Origin: Paramecium octaurelia
Lineage: Eukaryota > Ciliophora > Oligohymenophorea > Peniculida > Parameciidae
Length of the DNA stretch: 64,000 nt
Direction of reading: 5' to 3'
Assembly (NCBI GenBank): GCA_905182995.1
Contig: CAJJDP010000155.1
Location: 62,001-126,000, forward strand
The notes under the pieces are model-generated. The model saw only the letters and a program-made list of their open reading frames with translations. It did not search any database and was not told the DNA's origin. Positions 44,129-59,743 of this stretch are shown one piece after another; position 1 is the stretch's first letter, and each line of letters begins with the position of its first letter. Both the position numbers and the translations under genes were made by a program.

Positions 44129-47100
44129 ATGAATTGCTGTGATATATAATTATTTTTAATATTTATATTTAATTAATTAGAATATGTAGTAAATCACTTC
44201 TTCACTTCTTAAAGTAGTGAGCACTTAGATTTAAGGTATAGAATTTATGTAAAGGTAGATCTTGATTCACTTATTTCAAAGCAGGAAAAAATCATTAATG
44301 ACCAAGCTAGCGAGATTAAGTCTCTGAAAAACCGAATCAATCAGAAGGACATGTCGAGTTAACCCATTTTTGATAATCCCATCGATCAATTATTAACGTA
44401 CCCCAAATCCCTGAATGCACTTGGTTTACAGATTCAAGAGGAATTCGAGAAGTTAAAATCCTAATTATAGGAAAAGGAGTAGGAATTGCACCTGCTTAGA
44501 TCTGGCGTAGAAAGTCAAAGACGATCACACAAGCCAAACACGACTCAAGTGGATGAAATTATTAAGCAACATGAGGAGATTGATGATATTTTGATTGAGT
44601 TAGAGAAAAAGCTGTATGACAAAAAGCAATAAAAGTAAGAGTTAGAGTAGATTATCAATACTTATGGAGATGATGAAAAAATATTAAAGTAATTGAAATA
44701 GTAAATATCTGTGTTGAATGAGTAACTAGTAGTAGAGAAGGCATATAATTAGGAGGTAAGGATTTAATTAAAGAAATTGCAATAAGAGACTTAGAATTTG
44801 AATGATCAATTGGAGAAGAAGCTAGCGGAAAAGTAAGATTTCGAAGATTAAGTGGCGAAGACCAAAAGTTAATTGGATTACTTGAAATCCTAAAATATTA
44901 TGTTGGGGATTGGCACACCAGTAAAGGGAGAGACTGAAAAATTGATAGCAATAGATGACTTGGTGAAATAGAATTAAGCTGTGGATGACTTGATGAATGA
45001 ATTGTAATCCAAATTGCTTGAAAAACAATAGGCTCACAATCAGTTGATGGATTAATTAAGCAAGCAGAATCTATTTGAAAATGACCAGAACTCTTCCACA
45101 TCTCTCAGACCTCAAAGTCTGTCTCCCAAAAAGGAGTTAATCTCCTAATTAGAAATAGAATAGCATGAATGCGAAATAATTCAATAGCAATTGAAATAAA
45201 AACAATAAGAAATTAAAGAGTTAAGAGATTAATTGGATATGGAAGAATAGGAGGTGTTTAATTTACAGAACAAACTGCAAGAGGAGATAGAGGTCAAGGT
45301 TTCAGTTGAATAGCAAATTTAGAGTGTGCAATCAAGACAATTAATTATACAACCCACAGTAACTTCATACATTCAGGAAGTGCCCACAATCAATATCTTC
45401 GGTCCTTAAACAGAATCAATCCCTCAGGACTACTAGTTTTAAATTGATTCATTGAAGGAGACAATAAAATAGTAGGAGTCTTAGATTGAGTTCTTGAAGT
45501 TTGAAATTCAATAGAAGGATGAAATTATGAATATGTCACAACACACATACTTGCAAGACTTGAATCAATAGAATATGGAAGTAGAAAACAGGATACAAGA
45601 GTTAAAGAAACAATTGAGTTATAAAATTAAGAGGAAGGATCAATTGGAATCTATTGTGAATGAGGATCAGAAACCTAAGAGGAAATCTTTTGTTCAAAAT
45701 ACAGAGCTGATGGATTTGTAAGAATAATTACATGAGAAGAATATGAATATTGTTTTGTTATATGAAGAAATATCTAAATTGTAAAAATAATTATACGATA
45801 AGGAATAAGAATTACAATCAAGGGAAGTTGAATTAAGATATTAAGCATTGATGAAGACAAACGAAGATTAATGTGAGAAGGCAGATGAATTGGTTAAAAA
45901 GAATTTGTCAATGGATGAGTTGATTCATTCGTTAGAGGTAAGGTTGGTGGAGAAGGAATCGAAATTAAAGGAATTAGAGTATTTGAATTCATCAAAGAAC
46001 TTCGAAATTGAATCTAATCATAATAACAACTCATTCTATAAAGATAGAGAAAGCATCATTAGGGATAGTGGAATCAACTCATACGATCAAGATTAAGATC
46101 ATTAATTTGTTTAATAATAATAAATTATAGCTGGATTCAACAGTAGTTTGGAGCATTTAAAGAGCAGAGTAGAATGTTAGAAGTATGAATTGCAAGAAAA
46201 GGATAAGATTATTGAATAGCTTAAACAATAATTAAATGATTTGAAAAGAAGTAATTTCAATCAATAGATATTGGCAACCCAGGACGTGTCTGTTATTAAT
46301 AGATAAATCAATGTGTTGTAGGAGTAGGCAGATAATTTAGTTAAATAAAACTTAGCTCTGGAGGATGTGATACATGAATTAGAGTACAAGTTGTAAGAGA
46401 AGAAGAACAAATAGGAAGAAGTCTAAAAGATCATTTAAAATATGATGGAGGAAGAGGTTCAATTAAGATAACTAAAATCAGATGAGATGGTTAAGAAGAA
46501 TTTGGAGCTGGATGAGAAGATCCAATAAATGGAGTCTAGGTTGATTCAAAAACAGCAATAATAGTATGAATTAGAATAAAGATTGTCATAGCATTAAAGG
46601 TCGATGCCTTAGAGATTGCCAGTATTCCATGAGGATCAGGATATCATCTAAGATCATAATTCAAATTTATCAGAATTGACCATTTAAATTGCTTAGATAA
46701 CAGAGTCAGTCAGGTAATTAAGTTAAGATGATATTGAATTGGAATTCTTATTAAAACAAAAGAAAGAAAAGTAATCTCAAATTGAATAACTAAAATTGTT
46801 TATCTAATCATCAACTGATGTACTCTAAGATTTATAGACTGAACAACAAATCAAGTAGGAATAAGTCGAAAAAATGAAATCACAAAATAAAGATATCGAA
46901 TAAATGGTTAATGATTTATAGAACTAACAAATTAATTTAATTGAAGATGTCAACAAATCGTAATAGAATGTTCCTAATTGGTTGAATTAGAATATGGAAT
47001 CATCTAAAAGGTTTAATGAACTTCAAAAAGGATAATAAAAAGTGAAGGAGCAAATTAAGAACTTAGAATCCTTGATTTTGGACTTATAAATAGTAGTTAA

Positions 47101-50100
47101 GGAGAAACAAGAAGAGTTATAACGAATATCATAGGAGAACTATTAATTGTCCATCCTGACTAGAAAATAGAAGTAGAAGAGAGATCACTTACTGAGAGAG
47201 TAAATGCCCTTGGCAGAGAAGGTTGGATTACTTGAATAGTAAGTGAATGATTTGGTGGCAGAAGGCAAAAGATTACAGCCTGAACTAGCTAGGTTATTTT
47301 AAGAGGCTGAGTCAGCCAAATAAGTGAAGTAAACAAAGGAATAACAAATATCAGAGTTGAGCATTGAGAGTTCCCAATTAGATTAAAACATAATGTTATT
47401 AAAAGATGATATTGAGTAAGCAAAGGTATTGGAATAGCAATTGTTGGATCAATAGAATTAGTATAAGTAAAAGAATGCCTTGATTGAATAAGAAATTAAG
47501 ATCTACACTGAGATGAATCTAGATAGTGCAAATATCAATAGGAAGATAGAAGACCTAACTCATTAGATTTCAGAGGAAAAGTAATTAATAGAGTAGCTTA
47601 TAGAGGAATTGCAAATTCAAAAGGAACAGGTTTTGTTGATAGTGCCTTAGAAAGATGAGATCTAAAAGTTATATTTACAAGCTAAGCAATAATACGATTA
47701 GAGTGTAGAGGACCTATCTGAGCTTTAGAAATAATAGCAAAAGGTACAAGATTAAAAGAATCAAGTGACACAGGAGGTCAATTACCTTAAATTGTTCACA
47801 GAGAATTAAGAAAAATAACTAGTTGAATTGTAGGCTTTAAGGATCAAGTTGGAAGACAATATTAAATAAGAAAATACCTTAAAAAATGCGATATAGGATA
47901 AGGCTGATAGAATTTAATAAGAGTTGGATCGCAACAAACAAGCGATTCAAAGTTAGATTTAGATTCTAGAAAAGCAGAACAGAGAAAAAGAACAACGACA
48001 AGAGTAGATTCAGAAGATTCAAACAGAGATTGAAGATTAGAAGAACAATCTGAATAAATTGACAGATTAACAAATGAAACATCTATATCAATTAGATTAG
48101 ATTGCTAAATTGGATAAGGATATGGAAAGATTGATGAAGGATGTATTTGAGAAGGAAGAGTAAGTGTAATAGTATGCAGGATTAGTTTATTAGAAATAAT
48201 AGAAGGTTAATGATTAGAAGTAGAAATTCAATTAATTGGAAGATGAATTGAAATTTTACGAGAGAGAAGAGGAGGAAATAAAAAAGAGGATATCTGAATA
48301 AGATGAGAAGCTAAGCAAATTGGAAAGAGAGTTTTAAATAAGGTCAGAATAGAGGAGTAAATTTGAGGATGATTTAGCAAAGGCTGAAATGGATTTAATT
48401 AATTTGGAAGAGATGCTGAGAAATAAGGATGAGGAACTAAGAAATTTTAATCAGTAAAAGGAGGAATTGATGAAATTTAAATAGCAATATTATACTATTC
48501 AAGCAGAGATCAGAGAGAAGTAGGAGTAGATCTAAGAATTTGAGAAGTAGAGATCCAAGTTGTCTGAAGAGATCAAGAAAGAATAGGAACAATTGACAGA
48601 AATCAATCAAGAAATATATCAAACTAAGGTTAAAGAAGAGGAGATGAATTTCTAAATACAGTAGAAATTGAAGGATTTAGATATCTTGAATGATTAATTT
48701 AGAAAATTGGATGATGATGCAAAAATGTTGGAAGCTGTAATTTAATTGAAAGAGAAAGAGTTAAAATAATATTTGGACAAGAAAGAAATACTCAAGAAGG
48801 AATTAGATATTGCAAATATTTAAGTAGTGGAAGTGAAGAAGCAATTGAATAAAAAGAAGTAACAGAAACCAATAGAAGCAGATAATAACGAAGTAGAAGT
48901 GTATGAGGATGCATTATCGTAATAAATAAGTTGTTTAAATACTAAGAACTTGAATTTAAAGGATGATTTGTAGAGGTTGGTGCAATCACAGAGTCAACCA
49001 ATATTCTAAACCATGTAATAGATTGAAGGAACCAAGACTCAATTGGAAGAATTGCAATTAACTTTAAAGGAAAAGGATAAGAAATTAGATATATTGGAGT
49101 AATAATTATAACAATTATCTATGCATCAATCTAAGGTGACGATTCAATCTGGGTTTTACTTTGATGATGATCCATTTTTGCTGGAATTGTAGGATAAGTT
49201 CACTAAAGAAAGTGAGATGTTGGATGATTTGTAATAGAAATTAAAGAGAACTGCTGAGAGACATCATGAGTTGGCACTTAAATTGTAGGACTGGGCTGAA
49301 AAAGAACATAAATTGGCTGTAGAATTGGATTAAAGAAGACAATGTGTGGAGAAGATAGAAAAGGAATTAGAAGTTCTATTTTAGAAGTAATCAGATTTAG
49401 AGAATGATAAGGTTAATCTACAACAAAAGATGTACTAATTAGAATTGGACAATTAAGAATTGAATGAATAAGAAATCGTTTCTTTGAATAGAATTAAAGA
49501 AAAGAAGGACTATGTTTAGGTTTTATTTAAGAATTTGATTGAAACGGATGAGAAATTGCTATAATTAAGAAATAGGATGGCTGTTTATTCACGAGAAGGT
49601 AGACAGTTAGCAGAGTAGGTAGAGCATTTGGAGAATGAAAAGGAAATGAGACAAGAGAGTTTGCAAGAGATTTAAGAGGAATTGGAGAGTTTAGAATTAG
49701 AAAAAGGGGAAAAATAGAACATGATCTAATAGATTAAGAAAGAAATACAGGATTAGAATATTGAGAAAGATAAATTGGAGATACAATATGCTTTAACACA
49801 TAGTAAGAATTAGCAATTGAAATTATTCATTGGAGTAGAGGAGTCTTTGTATAAGAAGATGCAGACTGAATTCGAAATTTAATAGAAGAGGGACTAAAGC
49901 AAATATGAGAATATGTTTGTTTGCAACAGCACTTAAACATATTATGAGGTTGATTAGATTGAAGTGTTGATGGATAATTTAGTTGGATAGAAAATAACAA
50001 AAAAGGAATTGTAAAAATTGAAAACAGAATGTTATACCGAAATACAACAATTATTTACTTAAAATAAATCTTATGTTTAGGATAATGTAAATGTGAGAAA

Positions 50101-50508
50101 TCTCATTTAATTTTAATAAATTCTAATCTAAGTTTTGGAAAGTGAAAACCTTTTGATATCTGAGAAGACTAAATGCAAAAAATCTTTAACAATATAATCT
50201 GAAGAGTAAAACACATTCACATTAGAATTAGTAAGTATATTGAATTATTAAGATCGACACAATTATGAATTCCTCTTCATTAATTGAAATCTCAATAAAT
50301 GAACATAGTTTAAATATAGGAGACAAGAGAGTACCTAGATAGTGGATAGTTGATAAATACTTTGATTATAATCACTAGATTTATCCCTTGGGAGTATTGT
50401 ATATTGTTTATAAGGTAATAATCTATCAATGTTTAGGTATCACTTTGTTAAGTAATAACTTTAGCTTTAACCGGTACTAAAATAATCTAATTATATTCTT
50501 AAATTTGA
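44129..50508 (+). CDS. Giant coiled-coil protein, ~2110 residues
   Basis: One frame runs from ATG 44129 through 6.1 kb. Most of it is E/K/Q/L heptad coiled coil with many Gln as TAA/TAG (for example QLEKKLAEKQDFEDQVAKTK). Such rods occur in golgins, basal-body and cytoskeletal scaffolds; I cannot assign one. At the 3' end a 22-nt intron (50231-50252, GTAAGT...AAG) and another of 22 nt (50415-50436) extend the protein by ~60 residues (NIGDKRVPRQWIVDKYFDYN) to TGA 50506. Without splicing it would stop at TGA 50285 after 2052 residues. The start is uncertain because the frame is open further upstream. Confidence 0.8.
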
Positions 50509-50553
50509 TTATTACAATATATATATATATATAATTAGGTCACAATTATTGTT

Positions 50554-53500
50554 TCATAAATTTAATTTCTTCTGTTATTTATTGGCTTTAATATGTTGAA
50601 GACATTGGCAATTAGATAACAGATTTCCCCTTTTAAAATATAAATTAATTAATACTTAGAATGCCCTTTTGGATTTCTTGTTCTTCAATTATATTACATT
50701 TTCACGACAATCTATATTTTATACATCCTTATACAAAATAGACCAAAGTTTTTAATGCTAATCTAAATCAAATAAAATCAGACTAAGATCAGTCTAAATC
50801 AATCCATAAGTTTTATTATCTCTTTCAATAGCAACAACTTTCAGGAACCTATGATTTTCGTATTTTCCATTTTTGATTCCTTTTACAACTTCGTAGCATT
50901 CTGCCTCAATCCAATTGTATTCCTTGTAATATCCGTCACTTTCATAGAAAGGTCTCATATATCTAATCCTATTGTTGTTAGGCTATTCATCCGATGACAA
51001 CTAGTTTTTAACACCCTCTGATGTTTTTGAAATAACATCTAGAACTCCCGTGACAGGCTTAATGATTAGTCCTGAAGTGCCTTACCACAACCCTTTTAAA
51101 AGCCCAGAAGCTCCATGTTATTAAGCTCCCTGAATAGGTTTACTAAAAAATCCAGTTATGCCACCTGCTACTCCCTTAGCCAAAGATACGGAGCCCTCTT
51201 AGATTCCAGAACCAACATTCCTAGCTTATTGTTGATTCTGGATTTATCTCTGCTTTTGATAAGATTCATCCATAGTAACTTTAGATAAGCCACTAGAAAT
51301 AGTGCCTACAACATTCTTAACACTATTAAATACTCCAGAGACAGTGTGACTGACTAAAGAAGTGGCTCCTTTTAAAACACCCATGCCACCTTCAAGCGGA
51401 CCTTTAGTGAACCCTTCTATGGGTCGTTCGATTAAATCTTACATGCCTGATACAAAGTTCTTCAATAATTTGGTGGGATTTCCAATGACAGCCAGACTAC
51501 CTAGAATAGCAGGTAATTGATATTAGATATTAGAGAGGTATCTTTAGGTTAATTTGATACATAATCCGTGTATGCTGTCAAAAACGTCATCCATTCGAAT
51601 GCCTTTCAATGCAATTTCAGCTTCATCAACGGAGGCTAATTAAAATCCAACTCCGGATAAGAGTGAAGTAAACATAGAGTTATTAGCATCTTGATCTTTA
51701 TTCTTGTTACTCCATTGTACTGTAACCTAAATTATGATAGGATATATGGTAATTGATCCAAAGTAGGTTGGAATCAATTTATCAGGTAGTGGACATAACT
51801 TCCAATCGAATTTCTACTGTAATTTTTATTGCTGATTGTCTTTTATCAATATCATTTTATTGATAGTTTTAAGTATTGTTTTGAGGATGGCATCATTGAT
51901 TTTAATGGCTAAACGGTTGGTTTCAAGAGAGAATTTCTCAATCAATTGCAATTTCTTAGCCTATAAATTCATTTATATTAAGACATTTAAAATTGGGAAT
52001 TATTATTTGACTTTACCAGTAGGAAGAAGCGTTAATAAGACCGGAAATAAAGGGTGCAATTGTGAAGTATTATCAATTTACAATGCTGATAATTTACATT
52101 AAAAGATAGCCTTGCTTTATTTGTTTATCAATAAGATGGCTTCAGATTGATAAAGCACAATGTTAATAATTTCTTATGGATATGATAAATGGTTATCAAT
52201 AAGAGATAGATTGACTTGAGATATAACGATGTCAAATTTCAATTATTATGGTCCTTGAATTTCTTTTCCTTAATTCTTTTTATATTTCTACATTTCTTCT
52301 TCACTTGAATCAATGAATTGAGCATGCCTAGTAAAACCATTCATCTCAGTTATCAATTTAATAATAATCTTATCATTATCATTAGGAATTAGAGATCGAA
52401 GAGCAAAGAAAATGGGATCTGTAATTTTATCAATTCTAAATTGATATTCCACTACTTCATATTGATTTATCTTAGGATAAATAATAAGAGGGACATTATT
52501 CTATCTAGTTGGTTCATCCCAAGCAAAGTAGCAATCTTGGTTGCAATCTAACTCTGCTGGCAAACTTAAGACAGTAACTGTAATCATATTGCTTTGGTTA
52601 GTGATTCTATAGGGTGTTTGATCATGCTTAGTTTCACTGATGACTACAAATAATACCCCGTTGGTTTCATTGATATCAATTTAAGCGAACTTTCTAATTT
52701 CAGGGTAGATGTTGCTTCTTAATTGCACATAAAACACTCCAATCTGATTACACTCAATCTAACCACTCCAATTCCAATTTAACTCCTCCATAAATGTAAA
52801 TTGAAATTGATAAATGCCTTCAGATGATGGAGGTATTTTATCAGCAAAACAGATCTCCAAAGGCATCCTTTAGTGTGGTCCAATCCCAAAAACCTTAAAT
52901 TGTTTGATGCATATTGAATGATCAGAATTATTGACTAAAATGATCCTATTCTTTATGCTCACAACCTTCTAACAGGTGTTTTAAATTAATTTAATCTCAG
53001 ATGTAACCGATAATGGTGCAATATAGAAGACCTCTTTTCTGTTAAATATGATATCGCTAGTGGTGGTCCCTATCGAATTGATCTAGGCAGGAGTGCGTGA
53101 ATACAGATGAGGTGTGCTTCTATCTGAAAATACTAGATCATTATATTTATTGGAATTATTCAATATCAATGGCCTTATTAGTGATCCTTATTTCTATCCA
53201 CCAATAAATGAGTATTATTCATTCTTACCTTGACATACAAAGAAATCGTATTAAGTTTCATTCTTAACGTATTCCTGAGCAAACAATACTGCACTGCATA
53301 ATCCACTTTGATTGAACAGTGCATAATTGTACTCCAGAATCAAATCACTTTTGCCTCCTTTGGTCATTAACCCTTCTTCGCCTACCAAGGAGATCACAAT
53401 TTGTTGCAACTTGAAATTTCTGCTATTCAATAATTGGATAGGTTAAGATTGCTTATAGGAATCGATGTCTATTAAGATAGAATGAGATTCCTTAATGCTT

Positions 53501-56500
53501 TTGATTTGATGTTCATCCAAATATTGGAGTGGTTGTACTTTAGCCACTTCTATCTATTTGTATTCAGACAACCTACTTATGGTCACTGGGAATGGCAATA
53601 AATTTTACAATCTGAAATTTGGTTAGATGTAAATTATGTATCGACCATAGAACTCTGGATCTTTACGCACATTCAGATTGATAAAGAAATTTTCATTCAG
53701 TTGTAGTTTAAGGGCTTCCTTACTCTCGTAGCATTTGTTTAAGTACTTTATATTGTATGATTAAGACTTCTCCTAATTTTTGAGGGCCCTTCTGATATAA
53801 AATTCACTCTATAACAAATATTATGGAAGCACATATTGATTGGGTTAATTAGTAATTTGTTGTGCATTTGGATTCTACATAAATGGTTGCAAATTAGAAA
53901 TGTGCAGATTTCCTTTGGCATCTTTGAATATTAATTCTAAATGGGTTTAAGTATTATTTTCAAAGATATATTCAGAACTCAAATAAATAACTCTCTGGTT
54001 TTTTAATTGATCGACAAAGTTCTTAATGAGTACTGGACTGTTATCTACAATTTTCTTTATTTTTTATTAGAGCTTATTGATATTCCAATTGGTAATTTCA
54101 AATGGCATTTTATCGCCTTAGATCTGCAGATTCACTGAGTGGTTAGTATTAGAATTGTTAATATCAAAATCCTTGTATTCATTCTATTGGACGATAATCA
54201 TTTTATTGTCTTGGGTTTCACATAGAACTTCAGATCCTAATTGATTATAGATTGCATATTTGGCATATGAATTATGCTAAAATCTTATTTGATTTTTATT
54301 CTTGGCTTACAACCTTTAAGTTAAGATGGTCCATGCTGGATAAACAGTTGAGATCATTTGAGTTGATATATTGATATTAACTCCATCTTTTATCAGAACA
54401 TCTAATTGATTTTCGCTAACAAGATCAAAACCAGCTAGATCCTTTATATAAATAATTGAGATGTCACAGGTTTCAATAATGGGTTCCCAAATTCCAATAT
54501 TTTAATTATAATAGAGCAATTGAATTGGTAAATTGATTATGAACTTAAAATTCCGAGATGTTTTTTCTAATTTGGTTTCAGTTTGGAACAATGTAAATTT
54601 CATGATGTACTAATAATGATTTTCGATATCATTCAAAATCATCACTTCAAAGCCATCAATTACTAAATCAATATTCTACAATTTATTTTATTTTTGTTGA
54701 TTACTCATTTCCTTCTGTTGTTGTCTGATATCATTGTTGGTTAATTCATTTATAATTTGCAATTAGTTATTGATCTGATTTTATATAAATAGGACATCAG
54801 TGAAAGCAATCCTGAATTCAAATGGACTTAATGACAATCGTATAGTCTGTTTTTCAACAAGAGTATCCTAGTCTTCGGATAACACTAATTATTAACTCTG
54901 ATTTAAGAGCATAGTGAATGGCCAAATGATTTACCTTTTATTTTCAATTTGGTTGAATTATTAACTATACAATTATTGCTTTGATGCCACATATGCTTGC
55001 ACCTGTTCGACCGATACTGATGATTTGATTTTGTAGTTCATCTCATTTTAATCATTATAACTCAAACCCTTTTCTTTAATTAAACAAAGCAGTTCATCAG
55101 AACTCACAGTGTCCTGTGTATTCAAAATAATATTGAATTTACCAGTAAATGTAAGAATTGAGTCCTCATTTGAAGGAACTCCAATAATTACATCACCCAA
55201 GGTAATCAATATTTGGGAATCTGTTGGCTGAACCTCTTCTTCCTTTTATTAGCTTCTCAAATATTCATCATATTTCAACTAATGTTCCTATAACTGTGTA
55301 TTTACGAATCGAGTTAACTCCTCTCCCTCAAATATTGTCAGAGTCTATAGAATTATCTTCGTTTAGATGGTAAGTAAAAATGATTCAAATTTTAAATAGA
55401 GTTTATTATGGGTCTAGTTTTAGGTGGGATTGATATAAATTTCAATCTTACCTGACTCCTTATTGGAATTAGAAGCATTCTCTATTAATTACCTTAAATT
55501 ATGTAGATCATCATATTTCTTCTCCACTTGAATTCCTATTAGAGGTTTACTGACATAATATGCATCAACCTACTCATATACACATGAATTGAATGAGGAT
55601 ATGTCGATGACTATTTCTTTTTTATCGTCCTTCTTCATATTAAATTCTATATTGCTATCCACTATAGACAATCTAATTAATGGTCTATGCAAACATAAGA
55701 ATATAGAAATATTAATAATTTTCAGTTTCAATTTCATAAAATAATCCTAATTTCTAACTCTCTTCTAAACATCCTACTTTAATATTATTTTCGATTATTC
55801 TTAATTTATTTAATTTGATTTCTCAGTATTAAGCAATACATATTGATTAAATGAATCATTTAGAGTAAAATTATATATTATTAATCTATTGATCAATTTT
55901 ACAGTATTTCTATCTACGTTTAGAATAAATTAGCTCAATTCACAATTAACATAGAATGCTTCATCAACATGGTTACTGATCTATTTATAGTATTTGACTA
56001 AATCAGGTACAGTGACAGTCAATGACAAATTGAAATCACTTGCAATGATAGATTTCTCACTGTCACACTCTCCAGTGATGTTTAATTGAGTGATTTATAT
56101 TGTATAAATGTCCTTATAAAATGAGTTGATCTATTACTTTATGTTACTAACACTGATTATTCCTAAATTGAGAATCATGAATTCATTTGAAAATTTGTTT
56201 CTTATGATAATCTAAGGATTGTCAATCTCCACCTTTAACTTTAGTCTGGGAGGATTATTAGTAATCTTAATTGCTTCATCTTTGGAGGGTTCAACAATAA
56301 TTATACTTGGTTACACAAACTATTTTAAGATATTTTCAATATGATATCCCTAAACTTAAAACGAATAAGGATTTATGAAAGGTTCCTTCAAATTTTGAAT
56401 ATAATCAATAATTCTGAGAATGGGCTATTATTGATAATCAGTCACAATTTAACTTATTTTTGCATCAATGCTTATGATATCTCGATTCAATTATGCTTTT

Positions 56501-59500
56501 TTGGATAGCGGTTCTATTAAGATGATTTTAACAAATAAAAGAGATTGACCCTTTTATTTGATTCCCAAAATTTAGTTAGGTTTAATCAAATGGTAATCTT
56601 CCTCTTTGGTCAATGTATAAGGATTATTGGTCAAATCATTGATTTATAGATTGCCTAAATTAACTTACATTTATAATTCATCTTGATACTTTAGTATTTC
56701 GATAGCAGAATCCTAAAATTGAATATCTAAAAATGGCAATTTGGTAATTTCATGAATGATAGTTAAGCTGATTTGATTGATCTACACATTCATCTTTAAT
56801 AATAGAAATCGTTTTTCAGCTTCCAAAAACTCTTGTTCTATTTTATCAAATGATTAATCCTTTTAATTATCTTTTTTTTTATAGCCAATGAATTATTACA
56901 AATATGCAATTGTCTCACTTTTGAAATTGACGTGCAACTTTCCAAATTTCAATTCTATTTACTTATCAACATCCTTATAATTTTTTGAAATCCTCTTAGT
57001 TTAATGAAACAGTATTTCAATAAGTTCTCCATTCTCTTTTTCTGATATAATGAGATTACTTAATTCCTATTTACAGTATGATCTTAGATTATCTTGTAGT
57101 TGCAATCCTGAAAGAGAAATTTGAACCTACAAGAATTCAGAGTGCACCTTCATTCTAAGAGACAAATCATTAGTTTTCAGAACTAGAAATTATTTAGAAT
57201 TTGAATCTTATAAATTAATTTAGACAACTGATATAGTAAAATTAATGAACTTCTTAAACTCAATGAGTTCTAATTATTATTTATCTTATTCATTCTCTAA
57301 TTGTTTAAGCAATTATTTCTCTAAATCATTACAAGATGAGATCTTTTGGATCAGATCTTGAATCTGATTTTAATTTTATATACCAATTTCAAATGAATTA
57401 TTCTCATTTGCTATTATGAGAATATTCATTTTAAATTCATCGATTCCCTTTTCAACGATTGATGAATTTTTTACATATTTGATGTAGATAGGTTATTAGG
57501 ATTTAGGATTTGTATAAAAGTATAAATTAGACCCATCCATTACACAAGTGTATTTAATCCATTAATTCAATGGACCTTCCTTGATGTAGAGTGGTCCCAT
57601 GTCAATAACATTCTCAATTAACATTTTGTTTTCAATATTTTCTGACTTATTTTACTTTTTGTATTCTTAAGCACTAATTGAAGGAGTTAAACAATCTTCA
57701 ATTTTTATTAGTTTTTGATATATCTATGGATTCAAATTGGTGATAATGTCTTGGATCTTGGCATTCACAATGATATTTTGGTTTTTTTGATTTGGTAACT
57801 ATAAATCAAGAAGAATAGCAAAATTGTCAATTACACTATATTGAGTTTAAGATAGATATTTCAATCCTATGTTTGAAATTTACACTTTGAACAACTCTTA
57901 ACCATTCACGATGCTACTATTAATGCTTACTAAACCTGGACAAAATAGCCAAGATTCTTATGAGTTATTTATGGGGATTTCAAAATAGAATTGATCCATT
58001 GTTATATTAACCCATCTATTCTTTTCAACGATGACTTAATTAGCCAAGGCTGCTTGTGCATTCTGTTTCATTTCTTGAATTCTATCAGTGGCCATATTTT
58101 TGATCTGATTTGACTTCAAGTCGACATTTCTGAAATCGTTTAGTACTGTAATTAAGTCTGGGTGAAATCTCAGTTTAGAGGATCTTGTTTCTAATTAAGT
58201 TTACGTAGTGGTAGATTCAATTAAGTTGTAATTCAATAAGAATATAGGTTTTGAATTATCATTGCTAGTATTTGTTAGAAATTGTTAATCGTTGAATAGA
58301 ACAATGATATCAATTAAAGATAGATCTACTTTTAGATTCCTATCTGATTTTAAATTGCAATTTAGATCTTAGAATATAATTTTAATTTGATCCACTTTTT
58401 GTTGTCTAGGATTGCTTAAAATTATAGTTCCTTGTCTCATTTTGCCATTCACTACTATTTACGTGGCCTTCCCTTGATTTAGTTATAAAGAGTCATCCTA
58501 TGAGAAATTTTACTATAAGAATTTTTAGATTTCCTCTGATTCTTCTTCTAGAAGAGTTGGAGTTTCATTTTATTGTTGCTATTTGCCTTTTCCGAACCAA
58601 TTTTATAAGAATCCTTAGGGTTATTTCTTCTTCAAAGCCTTTTATTTCATGTCTTCAAATTGTTGCTCTTTGATAACTTCTAACACTATTGGTTTTACTT
58701 CTTCAATCTAAGTTTTCTCTAAAATGGCGCAAAGCTCTTATTTTTAATCCTTATTGAGTCCATCTTTATATTTTTTATCCAATTGTACTGATTACAATAA
58801 TTGTTTAATTCGTCTTTGATCCTTTTAATCCAATGGTTAGATCATCAACTATTACTTCTAAAATTTGATCTTAGCTCTATTGTAAGAATTCAAATAGTGT
58901 GCAAGATTGATAATTTGTTAAAGTTAAGGCTTCGATAATTGGATGTCAAATGATTGCAAATCTAAATCAAATTTGAAGTCTGGGAGATTCTCACTCTATT
59001 TCGGTGGTTGTACAACCTTACTTTATAAGGAGATTCTAAATAGATAATCATGCTTTGGTATTTCCTTTTCGAATAGAGATTCAGAAAACTGAATACCTCC
59101 CTAACTCTTCCAATATAAACCAATATTACTAATCTGCAAACTCTTAATCAATTGCTAATTTTTATTTGAAGTTCTATCAATGAATTGTTCCACCCCTTGT
59201 TCATTTATTGTAAGCAAAGTGAAATTCTGCAATACAAACCCATAGCTAATCTATGCGTCCTCCACTCTAATGTGAATATTTTAAATGGTAATCTATAGAT
59301 TTTCAATCACTCTGATTATGATTCTTTACATCATACCATCTTATTGTTCTTTATTAGATATCCTCTCTAGTAGTTTCTGTTTAAATGAATCAACTTCTAT
59401 AAATTTATCTGCCCCTGTAACACAACCAAACTTCCAATCGCGGGCTTCCTGAGGGGTTAGTATTAAATATAAAGTATCGAGGTTTGCTTTGATGGGAGCA

Positions 59501-59724
59501 CTGGCTAGATTCTTCCAAGGAATACTCAAATTAAGGGTTCCCAATTTGCTATAATTAACAATGAAGGGGAGGTCTAATTTAATAAAAGCATCTGGTTTCA
59601 ATCTCAGATTCTCAATCTTGGCTTCTCCACTCCAAATCCCAACCTTCAGGGATTGTTAATCCAAACCTTCGATGTATTCTCCCAAAACCTATTAAAGGAG
59701 ATTTTCAATTAATTTCTCAAACAT
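50554..59724 (-). CDS. VPS13: VPS13-family bridge-like lipid transfer protein, 3056 residues
   Basis: The frame is the same at 59724, 53400, 51459, 50958 and the TGA at 50554, so no frame-shifting intron is needed. The N-terminus is the chorein domain: MFEKLIENLLQQVLGEYIEG, then VGIWSGEAKIENLRLK and LDLPFIVNYSKLGTLNLSIP. A long beta-rich body follows, forming the hydrophobic groove of this family. The SHR/VAB region lies in the C-terminal half. The ATG2-C/VPS13-C signature is at residues ~2750-2860 (FVSGMQDLIERPIEGFTKGP, SGVFNSVKNVVGTISSGLSK). It moves bulk lipid at organelle contacts. Length is typical (~3100). Confidence 0.95.
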
Positions 59725-59743
59725 AAAATTAATATTATATAAA

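Noticed and set aside
50263-50508. Separate small gene starting MNSSSLIEIS and overlapping the coiled-coil gene
   Set aside because: A 22-nt intron joins this sequence in frame to the coiled-coil protein, which explains it better.
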